Shown: positions 1-9,012, numbered from the stretch's first letter. The stretch is 64,000 nt of DNA from Bacteroidota bacterium (GCA_023432805.1 JAEYUG010000119.1:32720-96719); one strand, 5' to 3'. Made by a program: numbers and translations. The notes: generated from the sequence alone by a model not told the origin.

Positions 1-1922
1 AACCAGTCTGCTTCGGGATTGTAGCGCGTCGGATCGAAGGTGGATGTGGCGGTGTACGCGGCACCGGCACGCACGGCGAGCGTGCCCTCGATCAGCGACC
101 CCCGCCAGGCGAGGGAGGTCGTCGCAGCGAGCCGCGGGGTGAGCACAGGCGCGTTGGCAGGTGCGGCCGTCCAGGCGGCATGTGCCAGGAACTCGAATCC
201 CCAGTGTTCATAGCGCAGGTCGATCGCTCCTCCGGCCGTCTGCCAGACCTCCGGGGTGTTGTCGAACACCGTGGTCAGACGCAGAGCACCAGCACCATCT
301 GTGTCGGGCTGTACCCCGACAGAAATGCGTCGCTGCAGCCGGTACTCGTTGGCGAAGGCGCGCGCAGACATGCGCAGCGCGTCGCGATCCCACGTGGCAC
401 CGGCCTCGGTGACGATGATGCGATCGCTCGCGGTCGACCGTACACCGATGTCGATCACGCGTGCCCCGGTGTAATGCCGCTCGAACAACGAGGCAGGCCG
501 GTCGGACGCGGAAATCCCGGCCCATGCGTCGAGTCCTTCCATCAGGGAGAGACGGGCCGAACCACCGATGCCTGCAACAAGACTGCCGAAGACATGATCG
601 GCCCGTGCGGCGCCCTGCAGGTGCACGGGACCCGTATCCGTGGTCAGCATCGCCGACAGCGTCGTGTTGACACCACTGCGGGTGCCTCCGAGGGCGAGGT
701 CGTCAACAGCGTACCGCTCGAGTGCGGCACCGAGCGTCAACGATGCCCATGCGAGCTGCGAGTAGTGCTCCCCATCCATACGGAGTGCATTCCAGTTGCT
801 CTGCCGATCGACCCGCGTGCGTGTCAGTTCCGCTCCCTCGAGGCGGTCCACAAGGTCGCTGTACCTGCGTCCCCGTACAACATGCTGCAGGCGAATCACG
901 CTTCGATGCGCTCCCGCAGTATCCCATCGCACATCTGCGTCCAGCATCGCCTCGTTGCGCCACGCCTTCACCACCATGGTGGGATTCACGTACGAGGCGA
1001 GCAGGGGATTGAATGCCGTGTCGATGAACGAGGACGTCGATCGGGATGGAAAGGTCAACCAGGGGGAAGAGGCATCGTCTCGCCATGGCAGCGCCCCGCC
1101 GTTCTGCCACGTCGCGTTGTCGTTGTAGGTGTCGCGGAAGCCGAGCACGACGTGCTCATTCAGCGTCCGCCGGTAGGAGGCGACGGCATCCCATGACTCC
1201 ACGCGCGCATTCGCAAAGCGTGCGGGATTCCCGATTCCGGACGTGCCGACTGTCTGCCGGGTCACGTCGATGGACAGCTTGTCGCGCGTACTCGGATCCA
1301 GTGCGAACATCACATCGGTGAACAGATAGTCGTAGGGACCTTCGCTGTGTCGCACCCTCGTGAAGGGACGCGGTGCCTCCAGAGCCGGCGTCGTGCTCTC
1401 GAGTGCGAGCACGCTTCCCGGACGACCGTGGTAGAAGGACAGATGGGCGGGATGCACGTAGAACGCGTCCATTGCCTCGCTCGGAAGCAGATCAACCTCC
1501 GGGCGACCGGTCACGAGATCGTCAAGGTGTGCACCGCCGCGCACGGCACTGGTCAGCACCGGTGGAGCACCCTGAAGTCCTGCCCAGGAAGGTGAACCCG
1601 GCGTACCTCCGTCGACGCGCACGATCCCCGCGAATGCAGCGAGCAGATCGCCCGTCCGCATGTAGGGAATCATCGCCGTCGAATCCTTGCCGAGGAGGCG
1701 GAGTCCCGCCTGATCCCGCCACGACCGTCGTGCGGACGGCGTCGCGTGTGGAGAAACGGATGCAGTGCGGACAACGGCCTCCGCCGCGATATCCGTGCTG
1801 TCGCTACTCTGCGCACACAGGGACGTGTGCAATGCACTCGCAAGCAGCAGGTACAGCAGCATGCGCGATGGAACGCATCGTGTCAGATCTCGTCGCAGTG
1901 CGGCGCAGGCAGGGATCCTCAC
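1..1922 (-). CDS. TonB-receptor-like outer-membrane beta-barrel protein, 3' end outside window
   Basis: Reading the minus strand from 1922 gives one uninterrupted frame to the window edge (about 640 codons, no stop seen). The product starts with a signal peptide (hydrophobic MLLYLLLASALHTSL, then CAQ), followed by a plug-like stretch around residues 75-150 with a GDLLAAFAGIVRVDGG segment and a DLLPSEAMD segment resembling TonB-receptor plugs. The rest is alternating aromatic, charged and small residues typical of barrel strands. The chosen start is GTG at 1922: it overlaps the upstream stop as GTGA and has AAGGAGG five bases before it. An ATG at 1862 would also keep the signal peptide. No carboxypeptidase-like N-terminal repeat or TonB box is obvious. 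It is the last visible gene of a coupled five-gene operon. The ligand cannot be told. Confidence 0.75.
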   Translation of the reverse strand, partial: MRIPACAALRRDLTRCVPSRMLLYLLLASALHTSLCAQSSDSTDIAAEAVVRTASVSPHATPSARRSWRDQAGLRLLGKDSTAMIPYMRTGDLLAAFAGIVRVDGGTPGSPSWAGLQGAPPVLTSAVRGGAHLDDLVTGRPEVDLLPSEAMDAFYVHPAHLSFYHGRPGSVLALESTTPALEAPRPFTRVRHSEGPYDYLFTDVMFALDPSTRDKLSIDVTRQTVGTSGIGNPARFANARVESWDAVASYRRTLNEHVVLGFRDTYNDNATWQNGGALPWRDDASSPWLTFPSRSTSSFIDTAFNPLLASYVNPTMVVKAWRNEAMLDADVRWDTAGAHRSVIRLQHVVRGRRYSDLVDRLEGAELTRTRVDRQSNWNALRMDGEHYSQLAWASLTLGAALERYAVDDLALGGTRSGVNTTLSAMLTTDTGPVHLQGAARADHVFGSLVAGIGGSARLSLMEGLDAWAGISASDRPASLFERHYTGARVIDIGVRSTASDRIIVTEAGATWDRDALRMSARAFANEYRLQRRISVGVQPDTDGAGALRLTTVFDNTPEVWQTAGGAIDLRYEHWGFEFLAHAAWTAAPANAPVLTPRLAATTSLAWRGSLIEGTLAVRAGAAYTATSTFDPTRYNPEADW

Positions 1923-2938
1923 CGCAGCCTCCTTCGAGTCGTGACGCGATCCTTCACTTGTTCGAGCCAGCGCACCGCCCGGGAGCGGCGGAAGCGTACA
2001 ACATCGTAGTGCACGACCGAGCCGCCGAACAGGAACTTGAAATCCGAGACGCCCACGGTGTTGGCTCCCATAAAATCGAAGATGCGCATGCCGCGTTCGG
2101 CGTGCAGCCGCATGATCTCCCAGACAAGCCAGTGCGACGCCGCGGCGTGCACGCTGCCAGCGCCCATGCCCGCCATCCAGTCGTAGACGGTGTCGCCGTC
2201 GCACATCACCACGCGGGCCGCGCGCGCGCGACCGTCGCCATCGCGGGCGACATACTGGGTGATGAGCCGCTCCTCCTGCAACATCGAAAGCCAGGCGGCA
2301 AGCTGCGTGGTCGCGACCGGTGGACGCATGCCGTGCCGCGCGTAACTCTCCTCGTGCATGCCGGCGATGATCGACAGATCGTCGCTTGTCGTGCAGACGA
2401 GCATGGCGTCTTCGGCACGGCGGATCTTGCGTCGCAGTGACTGGCTGAACTCCCGCCACGTCGGGTCGATGGTGTCGATGGGAATGCGCACGGTGCGCTG
2501 CGCAATGCGTTCCCACCCGCGCGACTCGGCGATCGCGCCCGCGCGGCTTCCGACGGGAAGCGGCAGTGTCGCAAAGAACGTCTTCCGCTCGATGTGCGAG
2601 AAAAGCGCCTCGACCGCGCTGTCGGAAAATCCGCCGGCCGATGCATACATCCCCTGATACAGAGTGATCGGAAGTGCGGTTACTATAGGGAAGGGTCCGC
2701 GATGCCGCACGAGCAGGGGAATACCGGCCTCATGCGCATGCGCATCCGCTGCTCCCGGTCGATCCTTCGCATGTGGCGCCGCATCTCCGGGCGCGAGCAG
2801 GTAGACGGGGTGCCCCCCGAACACGCGCGCGGCACAGCGCAGCCAGCGCGATGAGCCGAACACGGTCGCATCGGGACAGCGCGCGTGGAATGCATCCCAC
2901 GTGGCTTCGGAGACGATGGTTGCGACCGGTCGCGTCAC
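1919..2938 (-). CDS. FemAB/GNAT-like acyltransferase
   Basis: This 339-residue protein fits the FemAB-related GNAT family that transfers an acyl or aminoacyl group. The best signature is the basic helix LRRKIRRAED (about residues 168-177), followed by a HEESYARHG segment, a VYDWMAGMG strand and an RIFDFMGAN segment near the C-terminus, in the order seen in FemAB-like acetyltransferase domains. No signal peptide is seen, so it is probably cytoplasmic. It starts inside the stop of the upstream gene (ATGA, 2935-2938) and ends inside the start of the barrel gene (GTGA), so translation is probably coupled. FemAB relatives act on peptidoglycan precursors, polysaccharides or lipids; a neighbouring L,D-transpeptidase makes cell-wall work plausible, but the substrate is unknown. 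Confidence 0.75.
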   Translation of the reverse strand: MTRPVATIVSEATWDAFHARCPDATVFGSSRWLRCAARVFGGHPVYLLAPGDAAPHAKDRPGAADAHAHEAGIPLLVRHRGPFPIVTALPITLYQGMYASAGGFSDSAVEALFSHIERKTFFATLPLPVGSRAGAIAESRGWERIAQRTVRIPIDTIDPTWREFSQSLRRKIRRAEDAMLVCTTSDDLSIIAGMHEESYARHGMRPPVATTQLAAWLSMLQEERLITQYVARDGDGRARAARVVMCDGDTVYDWMAGMGAGSVHAAASHWLVWEIMRLHAERGMRIFDFMGANTVGVSDFKFLFGGSVVHYDVVRFRRSRAVRWLEQVKDRVTTRRRLR

Positions 2939-3885
2939 TCCGTACGGGGGGTGAAATTGTTGGTGATGGTTGCCTGCGCGATCATCGCGTTGATGCGTGC
3001 GACGTATTCGGTCGCGAAGGCCATCTGCGGACCCGCGTCGAGTGTCGATGTCACATGCGCGGCGAGCTCCTTGTTCAACGCCGAGATCTTCTCACGTGCG
3101 GAGGGATCGATGAACAGCGCCCAGAGCTGTGAAATTTCAAAGACGCGGTACATCCCGCTGAGGTAGCGCTCCTCCTCGGTCTCCGCGGCACGCCTGCCTG
3201 CCTCGAACTGCTCTTCGATCGTGAGAAAGGCTTCGGCGTACAACGAATCGCGATCGATCGTGCGCATGATGTCACGCACGAGCAGGTACATCGACTCGGC
3301 CATGAGTGCGACGGGCTCGATTGCGACGGTCGATGTCTTCAGCGAGGTGATCACGCGCGTGTTCATCTCGTCGAGGCGGCGCATGCGCTCGTCGTCGTCG
3401 TTGAAGCGCATCTTGTAGACGATGCCGTACAGGGTGTAGAGACTGACCACCCCATCGGTGATGCGCCGTGCGTTGGTGCTGCGCAGGGAGTCAGCGGCGT
3501 GCAGCTTCTGGCGCTCGGCGAGTACTTCGTCGCCGTACATGCCTGTGTTGTCGAGCGCGCGGGCGGTGACCACCAGTGCCTCGAAGGCCGCACGTTCTGC
3601 TGCGATCAGATGCTCGCTCACGTCGTCGCGCGTAATCGCTGCGATCGCAGCCGACACTGCCTCCACATCCGTACCCAGATTCGTCCGCAGCGCAACGCGG
3701 CGCGCCGAATCCGCGGCCGCTGCGGCGACAGTGGAATCAGTCGATCCGAGACGGGAGTCCTGCGCATGCGAGCAGCTCGCGCAGGCAAGCAGGCAAAGCA
3801 GCGGAAGCAGCCTGAGCAGGCGTGATCGGCCGGCTGATGGATGGCCGTGACCGGCAGGGGACGAAGGTGTGCAACGATTCGGCAT
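2935..3885 (-). CDS. Probable lipoprotein of unknown function
   Basis: The 316-residue product has a long basic N-terminus, then a hydrophobic core ending LLCLLACASC, which could be a lipobox, followed by a Ser/Ala/Asp-rich linker. The mature part is mainly alpha-helical and charged (many Arg, Glu, Ala and Met) with no motif I recognise. The first 25 or so residues are unusually long for a signal peptide, so a later start is possible. It lies six bases after the lipoprotein gene upstream and overlaps the FemAB-like gene by four bases. Its placement in the envelope operon suggests a periplasmic helper role; that is inference. Confidence 0.6.
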   Translation of the reverse strand: MPNRCTPSSPAGHGHPSAGRSRLLRLLPLLCLLACASCSHAQDSRLGSTDSTVAAAAADSARRVALRTNLGTDVEAVSAAIAAITRDDVSEHLIAAERAAFEALVVTARALDNTGMYGDEVLAERQKLHAADSLRSTNARRITDGVVSLYTLYGIVYKMRFNDDDERMRRLDEMNTRVITSLKTSTVAIEPVALMAESMYLLVRDIMRTIDRDSLYAEAFLTIEEQFEAGRRAAETEEERYLSGMYRVFEISQLWALFIDPSAREKISALNKELAAHVTSTLDAGPQMAFATEYVARINAMIAQATITNNFTPRTE

Positions 3886-3891
3886 GGATTG

Positions 3892-4896
3892 TCAGGACGG
3901 TGATGTGAGTGACGCGATGATGAGACGGATGGTCGATCGGAAGGTCGCGTAGGGCGAGTGTGCCTCCTGCACGCCTCCGAAGGCGTGGATCACCACTCCC
4001 GTGCGTGGGACCACCACGCGCCAGAGCTCGCCGGTGAGCGGTACTGCATCCGGAAGCGTTGCGGATACGGGTTCCGCAATCACGAGCGAATCAGCTGCCG
4101 CGGTCGTGTCGGGGGCCATGCGTTCGGTACCGAGCCAGATGCGGACAGAGGCTTCCCTCTGCATGCTGGCGGGATTCATGTACGAAAGCTCGACGCCCTG
4201 GCGCGGTGACGCCTCCCCCGGTACGCGGAAGCTTGCCGCATCAACCGCATCCCACGTGACGGGATACAAGACCTGCATCTGCAGCACGCGGCTCATCAAC
4301 GCAGACATGCCTTCGTCTTTCAAACGCCTGCCGAAGCCCTGCTCCTGCTGCCACCAGCCGCGCTCCCAGTTGCCGCCGTCGCCGAAGGGTACGCGCCAGG
4401 CGTTGCGCTGCCGCAGCAGGAAGAACGATCCGATGGATTCGATGCGCGCACCCTGGGTCTCGACCACGAAGGTTGCCGTGACGACCGCGCGTGTCGTGTC
4501 GCGCGTATCGATGTCGAGCACATCCACACGCGAGAAGCGGTAGCGGAACGGCGCAGTGTCCAGGTCGCGATTGCGCTGGAACCAGCCGGCGAACTGCGCA
4601 CCACTGCGCACGCCGAGTCCCGCCAACGCTGTGCGCGTCCGGTCGCTGACAAGCGCGTAGCCCGCGCTGACATCCGCCCCGGGTGCGAGCGCCGACATCC
4701 ATTTCGTGAACACGTCCCGTGCCTCCCGGTACAGCACCAGATCGCGGGGGAGGGTGGTCGGTGTTCCGATTTCGTCGGGATGTATTTCGCGCTTGCCGCC
4801 GCATCCGGCAGGTGCAATGCCCAGCACGACCGCCACCACGAGGGGAAGCCACCGTGTGGCGCTGCATCGGATGCGCGTCCGTCGGTGCATGATCAT
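3892..4896 (-). CDS. Lipoprotein of unknown function
   Basis: The 334-residue protein begins with a basic n-region and a hydrophobic segment ending APAGC|GGK, a good lipobox, so it should be lipidated and membrane-anchored. The mature part contains helical and beta segments, including a strand-rich stretch with several Arg-Thr-Thr and Val-Val-Thr patterns near residues 125-150 that resembles a small NTF2-like or SnoaL-like fold, but no family can be named. The ATG at 4896 overlaps the L,D-transpeptidase stop (ATGA), so the two are probably co-translated. It is the second gene of the envelope operon. Confidence 0.65.
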   Translation of the reverse strand: MIMHRRTRIRCSATRWLPLVVAVVLGIAPAGCGGKREIHPDEIGTPTTLPRDLVLYREARDVFTKWMSALAPGADVSAGYALVSDRTRTALAGLGVRSGAQFAGWFQRNRDLDTAPFRYRFSRVDVLDIDTRDTTRAVVTATFVVETQGARIESIGSFFLLRQRNAWRVPFGDGGNWERGWWQQEQGFGRRLKDEGMSALMSRVLQMQVLYPVTWDAVDAASFRVPGEASPRQGVELSYMNPASMQREASVRIWLGTERMAPDTTAAADSLVIAEPVSATLPDAVPLTGELWRVVVPRTGVVIHAFGGVQEAHSPYATFRSTIRLIIASLTSPS

Positions 4897-5828
4897 GGGA
4901 GAATGGTCTCCTCCATGTTGGCCGGCTGCCCGGGTTCTGATCGCGTGATCTGCGTCATGTCGCCCGGGCGTTCGCGCATGCGTGCAGCCAGCAGCCGGTC
5001 GTTGTTGGGTGAGGGAATGCGCTGCCTGCGGGGGAGGCGCTCAGCGTCGCCGATCGGAATGCCCTCGTGGCGGATGTAGCTGCGCGCGAGTGGAACGACG
5101 GGCGTGGAGAGGAACAAGCGCTGGCCGCGGTATAGGGCGTGCAGTCTGCGTTCATGCATGGCGAGCACCGTTGAAGCGGGGACGCTCAGAGGTGCCGTGG
5201 TGGTGTCCGGCGTGAAGGCCACGGTGCGTGCGTAGGAACCGTCATGCACGAACACCGGCGTGCCGACCGTCACCGAGCGCCAGAGCGCTCCGGCCGCACT
5301 GTCGCTCATGCGGATGCATCCGTGGCTCGAGGGACGACGACCCAGATGCCGGTAGTACCCGCGTCCCGCCAGTGAATGGAAGCCGATACCGAAGTTGTAC
5401 CCGAGCCAGTTGTACACCTTCGCCGAGTCGAACTGCAGCGAGTACAACATGGAGATTTTGTTCTGGATGAGGAAGATTCCTTTCCGCGTTTCGATGCCCC
5501 GTGTGAGTGCGCTCGTGCCGGTCGAGACGGGCATCGAGTCGAGTACGCCCCCACGACGGTGCACGTAGAGCATCTGCCGCCGGAGGTGCACCTCGAGGAA
5601 GGCGGGCATGGTTGTGTAGACGGTATCGATGGCGGGACCGATTGCAGAGAGAAATGTCGTACGCACCGTAGTCGATGTCGCGGCATGCACGCGGCCTTCC
5701 CCCCGCATCCAGAATCCAGACAGGCTCAGCACGACGAGCGCCCCCGCAGCTGCCAGCACGGCGCTGCCGAGTACCTTTGCGCGGAGGCGGTGATGATACA
5801 TGCGTTTCTGTTCGAAGGGATCCGGCAT
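4893..5828 (-). CDS. Membrane-anchored L,D-transpeptidase (YkuD family)
   Basis: L,D-transpeptidases cross-link peptidoglycan stem peptides or attach proteins to them, using a catalytic cysteine. The signature is complete: a histidine in the GFHSLAG segment (about residue 151) and SHGCIRM at 168-174, with Cys171 as nucleophile. A single membrane helix at residues 18-40 anchors the catalytic domain in the periplasm. The domain is close to the usual size, with about 140 extra C-terminal residues. I chose ATG at 5828 because the predicted promoter puts the transcript start near 5864, which would leave the longer TTG start (5864) without a leader; ATG at 5801 is also possible. It is the first gene of the five-gene operon. 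Confidence 0.85.
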   Translation of the reverse strand: MPDPFEQKRMYHHRLRAKVLGSAVLAAAGALVVLSLSGFWMRGEGRVHAATSTTVRTTFLSAIGPAIDTVYTTMPAFLEVHLRRQMLYVHRRGGVLDSMPVSTGTSALTRGIETRKGIFLIQNKISMLYSLQFDSAKVYNWLGYNFGIGFHSLAGRGYYRHLGRRPSSHGCIRMSDSAAGALWRSVTVGTPVFVHDGSYARTVAFTPDTTTAPLSVPASTVLAMHERRLHALYRGQRLFLSTPVVPLARSYIRHEGIPIGDAERLPRRQRIPSPNNDRLLAARMRERPGDMTQITRSEPGQPANMEETILP

Positions 5829-5870
5829 GGGGCGCGGTATCTGCAACCTGTCTGTTGAATGCAATCACGC

Positions 5871-5899
5871 AAACTACCGAAAGCACCGCACGTGATCAA
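5871..5899 (-). promoter_or_regulatory. Predicted promoter of the envelope operon
   Basis: On the minus strand TTGATC (5899-5894) is followed after exactly 17 bases by TAGTTTG (5876-5870). Transcription would start near 5864, just upstream of the L,D-transpeptidase gene. It lies back to back with the efp promoter. Confidence 0.5.
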
Positions 5900-5920
5900 G
5901 GTGGAGGCTTCCCCTGTTTC

Positions 5921-5951
5921 TTGACTTTATACCCCCTCGTCCATACCTTTG
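5921..5951 (+). promoter_or_regulatory. Predicted promoter of the efp-acc operon
   Basis: TTGACT (5921-5926), 17 bases, then TACCTTTG (5944-5951). The second element is an exact match to the Bacteroidota TAnnTTTG box. Transcription would begin near 5958, about 40 bases before the efp ATG. Confidence 0.65.
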
Positions 5952-5996
5952 TCTTGCTCTGGCATTTTCCACTTTTCCTTCACCATCATCTCTTTT

Positions 5997-6557
5997 ATGG
6001 GCTCCACTACGGATTTCCGCAACGGACTGGTCATACGGTTCAACGGCGAACTGCATCAGATCGTCGAATGGCGTCATCACAAACCCGGCAAGGGGGGAGC
6101 GATGGTGCAGACGAAACTCAAGAACATGCGCACCGGTGCGAGTTTCGAGAACCGCTTCCGCCCTGGCGAGAACGTCGACGTCGTGCGCCTTGAGCGTCGC
6201 CAGTACCAGTATCTCTACCCCGAGGGCGACGAGCTGTGTTTCATGGATCAGGAGACGTACGAGCAGATCCATGTCACGCGCGAGATCTTCGGCGATGCAG
6301 TGCGTTTCCTCAAGGAAGGCACGGTCTGCCAGATCGCACTCGATGGTGAACTGCCGGTTGAAGGTGAAATGCCGATCACAGTGGAACTGAAGGTGACCGA
6401 GACGGAACCCGGTGTGCGCGGCGATACCGCGACGGGAGGCAAGAAGACCGCCATTGTCGAGACGGGCGCATCGGTGACCGTGCCCCTGTTCATCGAGCAG
6501 GACGAAGTCCTCAAGATCGACACGCGCACGGGCGAGTATCTCGAACGTGTCAAGTAA
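5997..6557 (+). CDS. efp: Elongation factor P
   Basis: EF-P relieves ribosome stalling at polyproline. The 186-residue protein has the usual three beta-barrel domains and normal length. It starts with STTDFRNGL and carries the exposed loop HKPGKGGA, in which Lys32 is the position that is post-translationally modified in many bacteria; no modification enzyme gene is seen in the window. The C-terminal domain ends with the expected KIDTRTGEYLERVK pattern. I start at ATG 5997, not at the in-frame ATG at 5949, because the residues added by the earlier start do not resemble EF-P and would sit on the -10 element. No clear Shine-Dalgarno precedes it. It heads an operon with accB and accC. Confidence 0.95.
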   Translation: MGSTTDFRNGLVIRFNGELHQIVEWRHHKPGKGGAMVQTKLKNMRTGASFENRFRPGENVDVVRLERRQYQYLYPEGDELCFMDQETYEQIHVTREIFGDAVRFLKEGTVCQIALDGELPVEGEMPITVELKVTETEPGVRGDTATGGKKTAIVETGASVTVPLFIEQDEVLKIDTRTGEYLERVK

Positions 6558-6587
6558 GAACCTCGGATCACCAACGCGGAGCGTGCC

Positions 6588-7067
6588 ATGGATTTGAACT
6601 ACATACGTCGTCTGGTCAAACTCGTAACCGAATCGGAAATCGGGGAAATCGAAATCGAGCAGGACAACACGCGCGTACGCATCACGCGCGCAGTTGCGGT
6701 TGCACCACAGGTGCTTCAGTACGCGGCACCCGTGCCGGCGCCCGCCGCACCTGCGGCCCCTGCCACTGATGCACCTCGCGAAGGCGCACACGTCCCGGCA
6801 CACGTCCAACATGCGGACGACAGCGCATACGAAAAGATTCTCTCGCCCATCGTCGGAACATTTTACCGGGCATCGACTCCTGAAGCGGATCCCTTCGTGC
6901 AGGTAGGGCAGATGATCTCGCCGGGAAACACGCTGTGCATCATCGAAGCCATGAAGATCATGAATGAGATCGAGGCCGAGATTCCCGGACGCATCGTTAA
7001 GATTTTCGTCGAGAACGGCCAGGCCGTCGAGTACAACCAGCCGCTGTTCCTCGTCGATCCTGCCTGA
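6588..7067 (+). CDS. accB: Biotin carboxyl carrier protein of acetyl-CoA carboxylase
   Basis: This 159-residue protein carries biotin between the carboxylase and carboxyltransferase halves of acetyl-CoA carboxylase, the first step of fatty-acid synthesis. The N-terminal domain starts MDLNYIRRLVKL as in AccB, followed by an Ala/Pro-rich linker (about residues 45-70). The C-terminal biotinyl domain contains EAMKIMNE, whose lysine is biotinylated. It lies 30 bases after efp and 51 before accC. The likely biotin ligase is the birA gene at 38708-39448. Confidence 0.95.
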   Translation: MDLNYIRRLVKLVTESEIGEIEIEQDNTRVRITRAVAVAPQVLQYAAPVPAPAAPAAPATDAPREGAHVPAHVQHADDSAYEKILSPIVGTFYRASTPEADPFVQVGQMISPGNTLCIIEAMKIMNEIEAEIPGRIVKIFVENGQAVEYNQPLFLVDPA

Positions 7068-7118
7068 ACCGCAGCGAGTGGCCCTCGTGTGCACACCATC
7101 CACCAAGCCTGAGCTGCC

Positions 7119-8450
7119 GTGTTTACGAAGATCCTGATCGCCAATCGGGGAGAGATCGCTCTCCGCATCATCCGCACCTGCCGCGAACTCGGTGTGAAAA
7201 CCGTAGCGGTGTATTCCACAGCGGATGAGGATTCGCTTCATGTCCGTTTCGCAGACGAGGCAGTGTGCATCGGTCCCCCGACCGGTCGCGAGAGCTACCT
7301 GAACATTCCCCGCATCATCGCTGCCGCCGAAATCACCGGTGCGGAAGCCATCCATCCTGGATATGGGTTTCTGGCTGAGAACGAGAGTTTTGCCGAAATC
7401 TGCAGCGACTCGGGGTTCGTGTTCATCGGTCCCACCGCTGAGATGATCCACCTCATGGGCAACAAGAGTCTGGCGAAGGATACGGTCAAGCGCGCTCAGG
7501 TGCCGACGGTGCCCGGAAGTGACGGTATCGTCGAGACGCTCGAGCAGGGACTCGCCATCGTCCAGGACATCCCCTTTCCGGTCATCATCAAGGCATCCGC
7601 TGGTGGCGGAGGGAAGGGCATGCGCATCGTGCGGGATCTCGAGTCTTTCGAGAAGAACTACACGATGGCGCGCAATGAGGCGGAGAAGGCCTTCGGCAAC
7701 GGCGAGGTGTATATCGAAAAGTACATCGAGCGTCCCCGTCACATCGAGATCCAGATTCTCGGCGACAAGCACGGCAACGTCATCCACCTCGGCGAACGCG
7801 ATTGCTCGATCCAGCGTCGACATCAGAAGCTGATCGAGGAGAGTCCCTCGCCCGCGGTAACGCCCGAATTGCGTGCGCGCATGGGCGAGGCGGCCATTGC
7901 CGCGGCGAAGAGCATCAACTACGAAGGCGCGGGCACGATCGAGTTTCTGCTCGATGCCAGCGGGTATTTCTATTTCATGGAGATGAATACGCGCATCCAG
8001 GTCGAGCATCCCGTCACCGAGGAGGTCACGGGCGTCGATCTTATTCGTCAGCAGCTGCGCATTGCAGCCGGCGAACCGATCGATGTCGAGGTGCGTGCAC
8101 CCAGGGGACACGCGATCGAGTGCCGCATCAATGCAGAGGATCCCGACCATGATTTTCGTCCGTCCCCGGGGGTGATCCAGAGCTGGCATCAACCGAGCGG
8201 CTTCGGCGTGCGTGTCGATTCCCATGCGTATCAGGGGTATCGCATTCCCTCGCACTATGATTCGATGATCGCCAAGCTGATCGTCTACGGTGAAACCCGT
8301 GAAGAGGCGATCGCACGCATGCGCAGTGCGCTCGACGAATTCGTGATCGAGGGTGTGCACACGACCATCCCGTTTCACCGTCGCGTCATGCGCGACGCCG
8401 CCTTCGGGGCCGGCAACTTCGATACGCACTTTCTCGAAACATTCGACTGA
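7119..8450 (+). CDS. accC: Biotin carboxylase subunit of acetyl-CoA carboxylase
   Basis: The 443-residue protein carboxylates the biotin on AccB using ATP and bicarbonate. It has the N-terminal ILIANRGEIA motif, the glycine-rich ATP-grasp loop KASAGGGGKGMR (around residue 160), the EMNTRIQVEHPVTE active-site segment (around residue 290) and the usual C-terminal domain. The start is GTG at 7119, giving the expected VFTKILIANRGE beginning. Length matches the family. It pairs with accB directly upstream. The carboxyltransferase accA/accD genes are not in the window; the 50775-52475 carboxyltransferase belongs to a different acyl-CoA class. Confidence 0.96.
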   Translation: MFTKILIANRGEIALRIIRTCRELGVKTVAVYSTADEDSLHVRFADEAVCIGPPTGRESYLNIPRIIAAAEITGAEAIHPGYGFLAENESFAEICSDSGFVFIGPTAEMIHLMGNKSLAKDTVKRAQVPTVPGSDGIVETLEQGLAIVQDIPFPVIIKASAGGGGKGMRIVRDLESFEKNYTMARNEAEKAFGNGEVYIEKYIERPRHIEIQILGDKHGNVIHLGERDCSIQRRHQKLIEESPSPAVTPELRARMGEAAIAAAKSINYEGAGTIEFLLDASGYFYFMEMNTRIQVEHPVTEEVTGVDLIRQQLRIAAGEPIDVEVRAPRGHAIECRINAEDPDHDFRPSPGVIQSWHQPSGFGVRVDSHAYQGYRIPSHYDSMIAKLIVYGETREEAIARMRSALDEFVIEGVHTTIPFHRRVMRDAAFGAGNFDTHFLETFD

Positions 8451-8497
8451 GCCGCTCGACGTCTCTTCGTTCCATCCCATACACCCAGGAGCACATC

Positions 8498-8875
8498 ATG
8501 ACTTTTCCCGAGGATCTCAAGTACACCGATTCGCATGAGTGGGTGCGCGTCGAGGGCGACACCGCCACGATTGGTATCACGGAATTCGCACAAGGGGAAC
8601 TTGGCGACGTCGTGTTCGTCGACATTCCCGAGCTCAAGGCCGTCGCCGCCGGCGACATTTTCGGTTCGATCGAGGCTGTGAAGACCGTTTCCGATCTTAT
8701 CGCACCGCTCGCAGGTACCATCACCGAAATCAATCCCGATCTCGAGGGCGCACCGGAGCTCGTCAATCAGGATCCCTACGGCAAGGGCTGGATGGTACGC
8801 ATGAGCATCGCAGATGCCGCCGGGCTCGGATCGCTGATGGATGCCGCTGCCTATGCGGCCCTGATCGGCAAATAA
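8498..8875 (+). CDS. gcvH: Glycine cleavage system H protein
   Basis: H protein carries the aminomethyl group on lipoyl-lysine between the P, T and L proteins of glycine cleavage. The 125-residue product has the standard length, the KYTDSHEWV start and the lipoyl site GSIEAVKTVSDL, with the lysine near residue 62. An AGGAG-like sequence precedes the ATG. No gcvP, gcvT or lipoate genes are in the window, so it is a lone member of its system here, following accC by 47 bases. Confidence 0.95.
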   Translation: MTFPEDLKYTDSHEWVRVEGDTATIGITEFAQGELGDVVFVDIPELKAVAAGDIFGSIEAVKTVSDLIAPLAGTITEINPDLEGAPELVNQDPYGKGWMVRMSIADAAGLGSLMDAAAYAALIGK

Positions 8876-8896
8876 GATCCCTGCATCCGTTTCCTT

Positions 8897-8924
8897 CGCG
8901 CGCCTTCTTCCACGGGGGCGCGCG
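8897..8924 (+). repeat. GC-rich inverted repeat after gcvH (possible weak terminator)
   Basis: CGCGCGCC (8897-8904) and GGCGCGCG (8917-8924) form a perfect eight-base inverted repeat with a 12-base loop. No T-tract follows, so intrinsic termination is doubtful. It sits in the 137-base gap between gcvH and guaA. Confidence 0.35.
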
Positions 8925-9012
8925 TACCATTTCACGTTCGAGTCCGCGACAAGGCGTCCGCACGGTGCGGCGACGTGCACGGCATCCCCACCCACACCAC
9001 ACGAGTTCCCCC

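Noticed and set aside
180..2440. Plus-strand open frames of 338 and 355 codons at 180-1196 and 1373-2440
   Set aside because: Their proteins are Arg/His-rich with no signal or domain, and the minus-strand frames there have a signal peptide, barrel pattern, FemAB motif and coupled starts.
5874..8480. 868-codon open frame on the minus strand, opposite efp, accB, accC
   Set aside because: It is exactly antisense to three certain genes, its protein shows no domain, and GC-rich codon-position bias produces such long shadows.
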